This document shows, piece by piece, positions 1-16,000 of a DNA stretch of 17,269 bases. This DNA comes from Spirogloea muscicola (taxonomy: Eukaryota; Streptophyta; Zygnematophyceae; Spirogloeales; Spirogloeaceae). The notes under the pieces are model-generated. The model had not been told where the DNA came from. It was given only the letters and a program-made list of their open reading frames with translations, and did not search any database. A program made the position numbers and the translations under genes. The stretch spans positions 330,830 to 348,098 of the forward strand of contig WELB01000128.1 of assembly GCA_009602725.1 (NCBI GenBank), given 5' to 3'. Every line of letters begins with the position of its first letter. Position 1 is the stretch's first letter.

Positions 1-123
<123 letters not shown>

Positions 124-612
124 CCTGCGGCTCTCTCACGCGCAGCCGGAGCTCCGGGTGCGGCGGCGGCGGCACCGCCGACGGGGATGGCCGTGCGCGG
201 CGGCGGGCGGCGAGGAGCAGGGCGGCCCGCCGGCGGCCCTTGAGGAGCGGCCGCCAACGACGCCTGCTCACCTGGACGACTCCCCTGGTCAGCCAGACAA
301 CCCTCACCTTACCCTGCCAATGGCAGATAACCTGTCGGCAAGGACTGGTGGTTAAGCTAAATCCCGTAATTCCAATTTGAACTGCACATCCGTGTCTCTG
401 CAGCGGGCCCTTCTGCACCATCCATGCACTCCCTCACCATCAGCCACTGGGAGAGGCTGTGCACTTCAGCTGGGAACTGTCCGTCTTTGGACAGATGAGG
501 TTTACAATCATGTCCATGTATATATCCGGGCTTTGGTGGAACCCTGGACCAGGGGGCCAGGTATTGCACGATTAGCAGCACTCGTCTGCCAGCAATACCT
601 TACTTGACAGTA
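124..612 (+). other. Leader region upstream of TatC; GC-rich 124-265
   Basis: Bases 124-265 are very GC-rich with CGG/GCG repeats, like the islands at 3125-3355 and 17040-17269 near the other genes, so this may be the promoter, 5' UTR or transit-peptide exon of TatC. One frame runs open from the T tract to a GT at 288-289 (phase 1). It could splice to the acceptor at 639-640 (phase 1), joining an Arg/Ala-rich segment to the TatC codons from 641. No ATG is visible in that frame, so this is only a possibility. From 360 to 612 I see no recognisable gene. Confidence 0.35.
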
Positions 613-2091
613 ATGAGCACACTGTTTGCGGCTTCGGCAGGTGCACTTTCACGGGGAGACGATGACGGGGAGGACCTCACGCCCTTTCAGAAGTGGCTGA
701 ACCCTGGCAAGGACGAGCTGCCTGATGACGTCGAGATGTCCATCTGGGACCATCTCGAGGAGCTGCGGCAGCGCGTGTTTGTCTCAGTGGGCGCTGTGGG
801 CGCTGCCATGCTGCTCTGCTTCTGCTTCGCCAAGGACCTCGTCACGTTCCTAGAGGCGCCTGTTTACGCGCAGGGCGTACGGTTCCTGCAGCTCTCGCCT
901 GGCGAGTACTTCTTCACGACGCTCAAGGTATAGCACAAATAATGGACGGCTTTCACCTGAAGTTTACAGACCCTGTCCAAGGCTCACAGCCCTATGCCTG
1001 GGCGACTCTTGCTTGCATGGCCGAGAGTCTTGCCGCCCTGGTAGAACATTCCTGTATGGGATGCAATTCCCAGGGAGCTGTCTTGAGATTGAAGGGAAGG
1101 TTGTGAAGGATCTGCTCGATTCACAGACCTGGTAATCTTGTGATGGGTGCACTGTACGTGCTTGTGCTCGTCAAATTGCTCATATCAGTCAGCTCTAAGG
1201 AATCCCTTGCTTTTTAAGCAAGTCAGTAGGGTTCTAACCATCACTGTGCTCCTAGCCTAAGCATTATCACTTGTCAAATCTGACGCCAGTTGCGAGACAA
1301 TTGCGTGTCGGCTTTGGCAGGTATCTGGCTACTCAGGGCTGCTCCTGGGCAGCCCTGTGATTCTATACGAGATTATCGCTTTCGTCTTGCCGGGGCTTAC
1401 ACGCAGTGAGCGCAAGTTCCTGGGGCCAATTGTCTTCGGCTCCTCGATCCTCTTCTACGTCGGCCTCTCCTTTTCCTATGCAGTGTTGACCCCTGCGGCG
1501 CTCAAGTTCTTTATTGCTTACTCAGAGGGCGTTGTGGAGTCGTTTTGGTCAATCGACTCCTATTTTGAGTTTGTCCTTGTGCTAATGTTCAGTACGGGGT
1601 TGTCATTTCAGGTGAGATTGATGTTGCTGTCACCACTTTTGTGTAGCCAGGCTAAAGTTGCAATGTTCACCATAATTTGGCAGTGCCAGCAATCATAAGG
1701 TTGCTCTTAATGAGAATGATGGTAGCTCCATGGGGCTGGTTCTTAAGCAGCTTTGCAATGTTCGTGAGGACTCCGCAACTTGCTATAAGTACCATCGTTG
1801 GATCACAGTCTGACCTTTGGTGATTGGAGTCTAGTGATAAGCTGCCACTTTTTCTGCACGCAGGTGCCTGTCATTCAATTACTACTGGGCCAGACGGGCC
1901 TCGTGTCGTCCACGCAAATGCTCAGCATATGGAAGTATGTTGTGGTGGGTGCAGTCATTGCAGCCGCCGTTCTCACGCCGTCGACGGACCCCCTGACACA
2001 GATTCTTCTGGCCGGGCCTTTAATCGGCCTGTACTTTGGCGGCGCATACCTAGTACGCTTATTTGAGACTGAGCCCAACCCTGCCGCCTAG
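613..2091 (+). CDS. TATC: Sec-independent (Tat) protein translocase subunit TatC, chloroplast type, nuclear-encoded
   Basis: TatC is the polytopic core of the twin-arginine translocase. With an Hcf106/TatB-like partner it binds RR signal peptides, and with Tha4/TatA-like subunits it moves folded proteins across the thylakoid membrane. Exons are 613-927, 1321-1611 and 1864-2091; introns are 928-1320 and 1612-1863, both GT-AG and phase 0. The 277-residue product has the cytosolic HLEELR motif (47-52), a first helix from about 55 to 73, the PGEYFF motif (Glu98), an [11 protein letters not shown] second helix, and later helices around [32 protein letters not shown] and [14 protein letters not shown], giving the family's six segments. 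The acidic stretch before HLEELR resembles plant precursors. The first in-frame ATG at 613 leaves only a short, weak transit peptide ([15 protein letters not shown]), so the true start may lie in an upstream exon spliced at 640. The family call is very secure; plastid location is inferred. Confidence 0.95.
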
Positions 2092-3124
2092 ATGTCAGCC
2101 TCTACCATAGCTAGCTACTCAAAGACCACTAGCCCTGCTCTTTCCCCAAGCTTAGGCTCGTGCCTTTGCCTCTGTACACCCCTTCATGCTGTGTTCCTGG
2201 CATGACATTGGTGCTTTTGAAACACTGGCGCGTTGGCACTTGCAGTTCATTTGAAGTACTTGCTGGAGGTCCTAACTGGTGGCTTATTGCATTCATGTGT
2301 GGTTGACGAGTAGGCATGTAGCCTACTTGTGCCAGGTTAAATATAATTGCTGCAAAGTCCCACCCATTGTTGCAGCTGACGTACAAGTTCAGAAGACTTG
2401 TTTGCATGTCACACCTCAACCACACATTTCATACGATCACAGTCCTTTTGATTTGCTGTTGTGGTGTATAGCAGTCAATGAGCCATGGCCGGGTTGATAG
2501 TCTTCGGCTGACTAATTTGTCAGTCATGAGCTTCGCTTGTCGGGTCCGCAGCACTGGGCTCCACCTCGGGGAGTCCCTTCCAGCCATGGCTGATGCCTTG
2601 CATCTGCGTGCTGGCCGTGCTCTCGCTGCGGCCTCCGGCTTTCGTCAGGGAAATAGTCTTTCGGCAGCTAGTCTGACGGATTGAGGCTCCTCACTCGTAA
2701 CTACTGAGTGGTCCATCCTCCCCCGTTCTGCCATAGCCTCTTCAGGCCCCGTAGTCGCTGCTTAGCTCGTAATTTGGCCCCTACGAACCTTGTCGACTCT
2801 TTTCGGGCTGGCTCCTCACAGGCCTTGCCCGCATTGGGAGAGCCACTTCTTCCAGCCAGCTTCCTTTGTAGGGCCGTGCTGTTGTGGGTCTAGGTCAGCG
2901 TCTACGAAAAGGCAAGTGCTCCTCCTCATAACGGGGACTTAAACGTGATAGATTAGTCATATCACTATGTCCGACTGCCCTAAAAGGAGGGTTGCTCACC
3001 CCGCCGGCGTCGCCGTTTATTTGGCCGTTAGTTTGGGCAACTGGCTTGTCGGCAAAACAATCCACAGATGCACGGATCAGTGCCCCTCCTCACACCCCCC
3101 TTCGCCTCATTGAGTAGGTAGGCC
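2092..3124. other. Intergenic region downstream of TatC
   Basis: No convincing gene is present on either strand. The first 400 bases are probably the TatC 3' UTR and flank; I found no TGTAA algal poly(A) signal between 2092 and 2500. A small palindrome, CTGAC-6 nt-GTCAG, lies at 2508-2523. From 2480 to 2900 the sequence is short open frames without recognisable similarity. Similar blocks around 2494-2530 and 2650-2685 (ATAGTCTT-CGGC followed by CTGAC-like sequence) hint at an old repeat or transposon relic, but I cannot assign it. Confidence 0.4.
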
Positions 3125-3355
3125 TTACCGGCGCCTCGCTTCTCGGCCACCCCGCCCCTCCGCGCCAGCCCCGCCCGGCGGCCGCGGCGGCAATCGCGGC
3201 GGCAAACGCGGCGGCGGCAAACGCGGCGACGGTGGCGGCGGCGGCAATCGCGTTGGCAATCGCGGCGGCTGCGGCGGCGGCGGGCAAGGCCGAGCGCTCA
3301 TTCCGGGCAAAGGAGCGGCGATCGCCACCGCCGTCAGCGCCGCACGGGGCCGNGC
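3125..3355. repeat. GC-rich imperfect GCG/GGC repeat island with one ambiguous base
   Basis: Between 3175 and 3290 the sequence is an imperfect trinucleotide repeat built on GCGGCGGCA with AATC and AAAC interruptions. The plus strand in one frame reads as an Ala-rich peptide, and the minus strand as Arg/Pro/Ala-rich peptides. The only ambiguous base (N) is at 3353. The composition resembles the GC-rich 5' ends at 124-265 and 17040-17269, so this may be the promoter or 5' leader of the AAA ATPase gene that starts at 3797. The N and the repeats make local misassembly likely. Confidence 0.6.
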
Positions 3356-3612
3356 CCTTGAATACAGCAGTGGCATGATGACACCTACTTGGACATTTTG
3401 CCGGGCCACTGGAGGCACCTCATCCTTTGTTGGGCAACAGGAAACACTATCAGACTCCTGCTGCAAGACTGCCAACTAGATGTGCATTGTAGACCTGAAG
3501 CTCGAGCCCTGAATCTTCCTGTGGGTGTGAACCTTCACTCTTGGTAGGCCAAGTGAATAGTGAAGCACTGGGCCACCTGAGATGACAACCTTACCCAATT
3601 GTGATAGCTCAG

Positions 3613-3728
3613 GTATCGAATGCGGGTCGGTGCAGGGCCACGCTGATCTTCAAGATCACACTCCAGGAGGTGAAGCCGCCCAAGGGTGCAAGTGCCAGCA
3701 CTATCGAGGAAAACCAAACAAGGCTCAA
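3613..3728 (+). other. Possible additional 5' exon of the AAA ATPase gene
   Basis: After the acceptor-like GCTCAG at 3607-3612 an open frame reads VSNAGRCRATLIFKITLQEV and onward with codon use like the neighbouring exons. A GT at 3729-3730 (phase 2) could pair with the CTAG acceptor at 3792-3795, a 67-nt intron, which leaves the frame intact into the ATG at 3797. Some plant relatives carry an N-terminal FHA domain, but I see no convincing FHA motif here. Not included in the main gene model. Confidence 0.25.
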
Positions 3729-3796
3729 GTGCGTACCCTCTTGCGGTCTGACAGAAACTAGTCGATCAATCAATACTCGCTTTGGTACCTGCTAGT

Positions 3797-11461
<7,665 letters not shown>

Positions 11462-11632
11462 CCCCGTGCTTGCTTGCGCCAGGCATGCTGCCCTGCATGT
11501 TCACAGTCTACGCCCTCCTGGGCCTTCACACGACACCTTGTTCCTTTCTGGCTCTGACACGCTCGACAACAGCGCTTCGATTGTCGCCCTTCTGGCAACA
11601 TGAGTAGCCCCAGGCAGACGAATGGTGTTTGT

Positions 11633-11637
11633 TGTAA
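11633..11637 (+). terminator. Candidate algal poly(A) signal TGTAA for the AAA gene
   Basis: TGTAA, the usual poly(A) signal in chlorophytes, lies 172 bases after the TAA stop at 11459-11461. The distance is reasonable for a 3' UTR. A pentamer match alone is weak evidence. Confidence 0.3.
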
Positions 11638-11999
11638 CGTAAGCTGAACAGACTGGAGCTGTCCATTTGCAGCGCTTGCACTCAGTGCCATCCCCTTGCA
11701 CAATTTAGCGAAGTACCTGTGCCCACTCAGACACTTTCACTGGCCAACCTGTTTACTTGCTTTTCCCAAGGCTGCAAGCAAGTAGTTGTGCCCCTTTAGT
11801 CAATCCTACTGGTTTGCCATCTGTCTTTGCATCTGCTCTAGCTATGCAAAGGGGGTGAAGGCCCTGGGAGTTAAGCTTCAGATCTTTGGGCTCTGTCTTC
11901 GTCAAGATGTTGTTCATTGTGCCTGTGTTCGGGCCAATACTAAGAAATGGGGCGTGTCTAGGTAGCGTCGCTTCACCCGCAGTCAACAGTCAATGTCCA

Positions 12000-12510
12000 T
12001 GTCAATGTCAACCACACGGAGTCAGAGCCTCAGCTGGCCCTCGAGTAGTTGGAGGTGCAGCACTGAAGCGCGCAGTATGGTGAGAGCACCTCGTGCCACA
12101 CTGTTAGCGCATCACCTACTCCACATGATGCCACTATTCCTTGCAGCAGTCATGTTGCCCGGACTTTTCACCTGCTGGGCCATGGTATGCACATTGTGCT
12201 CTGGCTTTGAACGCGCTTGACTATGGTGCTTTCAATGTTGTCTCCTCATTACTTTATGGAGCCCCAGGCATTGTTCGATCTTTAAGATGAGTTGACCATA
12301 GCTGCAGTGCAGTGCTTGCAGTCACTAGCATCTCTTTGCGCGTAGTGACCATATGTGTGCCCCTTTGGACACCTTCTGCAGGCTTGCCATTGTTACCTCC
12401 TTTGCCTTTCAGCTGCACAAGAGATTAGAGTACTTAGGGTTCACGTCCCGATATTTGATCTGTCTTGTTGAAAGGTGCCTGGTGAATATGCACTGCAACT
12501 TTGGGTTGGG
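12000..12510 (+). pseudogene. Decayed tandem copy of the AAA gene's last exon and 3' flank (copy 2)
   Basis: Bases 12022-12120 align with the last AAA exon. A TTGGAGGTGCAGCACTGAAG block matches its CTGGAGCTGCAGCAGTGGAA, and CAGTATGGTGAGAGCACCTCG matches its CAATACGGCGAGGGCGGCTCG. In the ancestral frame the copy has two in-frame stops (TAG at 12045 and TGA at 12064, the second replacing the conserved Trp codon), yet Gln-Tyr-Gly-Glu is still readable. The flank stays similar to about 12510, including TCTGGCTTTGA, GCCCCAGGCA and GTGCCCCTTT. It is a non-functional relic of a local duplication, not a second gene, because no upstream exons accompany it. Confidence 0.6.
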
Positions 12511-12666
12511 GGCAACTCTGTGGGCTGTAGCGCAGTGTGGATTTACATAAATGCGAAAGACACTGTCAATTTCATAGCGCACAGTCACGGCCTCAGTGGA
12601 CTACTGTGGCAGAGAATTCTTGAGTTGGTGCTTCTAACATCGTGAGTACTAGGCAAGTGATCCTTA

Positions 12667-12768
12667 CATTGGCATCTAAGCAAGGAGCGGCCAGGTAGAC
12701 CTTCCTTAGTCTCTGAAGAGACACAAGTGCCAAACACAAGGTGTCTGACATTCTTAGATGCGCCAATG
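12667..12768. repeat. Inverted repeat in the convergent intergenic region
   Basis: The left arm CATTGGCATCTAAG (12667-12680) is the reverse complement of the right arm CTTAGATG-CG-CCAATG (12753-12768) apart from two extra bases. The arms are 72 bases apart. Inside lies a smaller perfect hairpin, GTCTC-TGAA-GAGAC. It could be a miniature foldback element or a structured 3' end between the two convergent genes; no terminal direct repeat was recognised. Confidence 0.6.
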
Positions 12769-13001
12769 ATCTATAACCAGCTGATACCCAGATAGCACAA
12801 CCTAGTCACCACCATGTCATTGCATGGCTTTTAATGAAGTGCAGAGCACTTCAGAACGATCTACGAAGGTGTTGGACACGATGTTGGGTACGGTAGTACG
12901 AGTGCTGGGCTCGTGGCCCAGCGAGACAATTGTGATCAAAGAACTGAAACTATCTGGACTAGCCGTGCAATAATTATCGAAGGGGTTTGGGTTTTCGCAA
13001 T

Positions 13002-13006
13002 TTACA
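13002..13006 (-). terminator. Candidate poly(A) signal TGTAA for the DUF900 hydrolase gene
   Basis: On the minus strand TGTAA lies 48 bases past the TGA stop at 13056-13054. It matches the chlorophyte signal, but the 3' UTR would be short and a pentamer can occur by chance. Confidence 0.3.
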
Positions 13007-13053
13007 TTAGCAGCTGTTAGCAATCAAGGCAGCGGGCGCCAGATGTGGCCGTG

Positions 13054-16000
13054 TCATGGCACAAGTGTGCCACCCATCACCAACTCTTCCGTAACGGTCA
13101 TTGGCGGCTTAACCACCGTTGCTGCTGCCCGTGCAGCACCGTGGCCAGGCCAGGCTACGTCGTTGCCCCCAACCTCTGATGGGGGCTCGTCCTCCACCAT
13201 CAGCTCGTCCTCGTCTACGCCGTTGCCGCTACCGGTGCCAGCGCCAAAATCCTCAGCAAAGCGCTTGCTCGCGTTGCGCGTGAACTTGATGTCCAGGTCT
13301 CGGCCGATCACGGTTGTGCGCAGGGACCCCACCTCAGCCTTCATCTCGTCGAAGACCTTGCTGGTTCGCTCCTGACCGTCCGCAATGGCCTGGTATGAAG
13401 TAGGCGTTTCTATCATTTCCTCGTCAACCGAGTCCTTGGCAACGTACACGTTGTTGCCCTTCCCGGAGCTCAGCCGCAGCGTTGCAAGGCCCTTGCCAAC
13501 GCGCAGCAGCATGGAGTCGCTCTTCCGCATGCCTGCGACCTGCCTCTTGCGCGAGACCGACTCGCTTGCCAGCCGGTAGGCTGTGCTGCCGCGTATCTTT
13601 CCTGACGGCGACACCTGAAACGTCCAGTATGCCTGCCCGCTCGGCAGCCGCATGAGCTTGAGCCGGCTCCGCTGCGCCGGCGGCACACCCTGCCGCAGCA
13701 CCTGACGATGCACACGCGCTCAAGGCTGACACTTCAGGCAAGTGCATGCCTCCTGGAATCCAGGTTATTCAACACGGTGCAGACCTTAAGTACCGTGATA
13801 ACTGCGTCAGGCACAGCAAACACAGCCGGCTGCATCTGCATCCAATTTCGTAGACTGACTAGCCTTGATAGTGAAGCAGACAGAAGGCAAGTGAAGAGGA
13901 GCTCGAGCTCTGTATGGATTCAGATCGCCAAGAGGATCTGACTTCAGGACCATACCAGGCTCCTGACTTATCAGGTTTCTGAAACAACGCACAAGACCTT
14001 CCAAGACTTGCAACTTTGCAGCAATAACGGCACCGGCACAGCTGGCAAGGGGGCGCACCACGCAGGCATCGAGGATGATGCCGCAGGCTGTGAAGATGTA
14101 TGCGTGGCGCAGCCAACTGCTGTCCGTGCCCGTCGTGTCGATTGCATCCAGAAGCTCACCAACGATTGAGCTGTGCTTGCGGTTGTTCCTGAGGGCCCCA
14201 GAGGAATGAACAAGCGCAAGTTCCCCTGTCACGGCTGCGCTACGAGCTAGCGGAAATGGCAAGCAAGGTCTATGACAGAGACTGGCAGCAATACCAAGAG
14301 ATGCAAAGCTGCACTCACATCTCCAAGAAGCCACGGAAGTCCCCGAGGCGTGGGTAGCCTCCATGCAAGGACCTGTGTGCACGGCATGTGAAGGCGGCTG
14401 CGGAGTCAGCAGGCAAGTTCGTGCAAGCAGCTCCTAATTGGATGCCTCTCCATGACTGGGCTGCTCCTAAGGCGAGCTCAAGAAAGCCCCCACAAAGGCT
14501 TAGAAGGCTGGGTGAGGGAGAACGACTGGAGGGCGGATGTAAGACTAACGAAGAAGATGGTAGAAGAGAGGAGAAAGAAGAAGCAATGAGGGTAGGAGGC
14601 AGACAAGATGACGGACACGTGGAGGCAGGAGATAGAATGGAGACAGAAACTGCAAGTGGGAGCGAGGATGGAGAGAGGCGGAGCAACTGGCGGAGGCAAA
14701 TGATGGGAGACGGATGACTAGGGGCGAAGGAGCGGGATGTGTTGGAAATCTCCATGTGACCGACCTTGACAGGTGCAGAGCCTGGTCCTCCGAGTTGCAG
14801 TAAAGCGTGATGCGCTCGACGCTCTGCGCCAGGTCCGGTGCAATGTTCATGAACTCGCCCATGTCAAAGTCGGGAGCCGCCAGCACCAGCTGCAGTCAGA
14901 GAGGGAGCAGCATTGCTGAAAGAGCATCAGGATATATAAGTCGCATACTACATGCACCTCAAAGTGTGAGCTAAGACCTGACCCATCATCCCAACCCCGG
15001 ACCTTATGTTGGGCACAGTTAGTCGCAAGTCAGGTGCAAGCTGGATTGTTTCGCCAACAGAGAGGGCCAGCTGAGTCGGTACCCGGCCAATGCTCGCGGC
15101 GCTCTCAAGCTCCGTGCGGTGGATGAGGCGGAGCAGTGCATAGATGGCGACGCGGCTGCCCATGCTGTGTGCAAGCACGTGCACCTTGTCCATGCCCATC
15201 TTGGTGAGCAACGTCCTGCCAGCAAATGGCAGGTGTAGCTGCAGAATCAGCAGGCGAAGGAGGGAGCAGCTGCAAGGATGGGGCGTGAAGTGGGGGAGGG
15301 GAGGGGGAGTTGGGGGCGCTGACTGTCTGAGGGAAGAGCGCACTTGAGCACGTGCACAAAGTCGGAGATGGCCCACATGGCGTTGGCCTCGTCGGCAGTG
15401 TACGCAGCCATGGACTGGTTGGACGGCCACGAGAAGACGAGCGCGGTGCCACGGAAGTTGGCGGTGTACACCACCTGCGCCATGCGGTGCGTCGCGTTCG
15501 AGAGGCTCGTGTTGTACCCGTGGACAAACACGATCGCCTCCTTCTCCTGCATAGCTTGCATCGCCTGCTGAAGCTTGTGGAAGCACGTCTCCTCCTGCGC
15601 TCACCCGGCCACCCGTCCGCAAGCACAGTAAGTACAAGGCAGCAGTGACGTTCGGACATGCGGCATAGAAAAGAGGATGCCTGGCCCAGCACAGAGCCGC
15701 TGGATGGTGCGGAAGACAGACAAGTAGTGAAGAGACGCCACTGGAAAGGCCAGAAAGGCAGACAAACCTTGCACTATGCGGGAAAAGGGACTTGAACCCT
15801 CAACCTCAGCCTTGAGCATGGACAGATGGAAGGTGGATAAGCTATACTGAGTATGGCATGGAAAGGCATGAACGGGCCTCAGCCTTCGTTACATTGGCAA
15901 ATGTAAAGAAGCAGAGATGGGAAGGGGGGGCAGAGGAAAGGAGGAGGACCTGAAGCGTCACAGTGCTGAGCTTGACGAGCTTGTTGCGCGGCGCGCCGTG

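Larger units (their letters stand above)
12511..13053. other. Convergent intergenic region, no gene seen
   Basis: Apart from the inverted repeat at 12667-12768, I see no coding sequence, RNA gene or mobile element here. The part nearest 13053 is probably the 3' UTR of the minus-strand hydrolase. Confidence 0.5.

Noticed and set aside
1229-1250. GGGTTCTAACC resembling a tRNA T arm
   Set aside because: It lies in the first TatC intron, and no acceptor, D or anticodon arms can be drawn around it.
2480-2900. Short frames suggestive of a retrotransposon or LTR remnant
   Set aside because: No reverse transcriptase, integrase or gag motif, no TG...CA termini and no target-site duplication could be identified.
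11753-12220. Small overlapping frames between the AAA and hydrolase genes
   Set aside because: They fall inside the decayed tandem duplication and lack coding features or conserved motifs.
13807-14382. 191-codon minus-strand frame read as a stand-alone gene
   Set aside because: Only 14062-14188 is conserved hydrolase sequence (exon 8); the rest is intron read-through on both sides.
14388-14755. Overlapping frames on both strands (109 and 146 codons)
   Set aside because: They arise from the purine/pyrimidine-biased intron and are repetitive in composition, with no domain. Only the last few codons near 14319-14372 are real exon.
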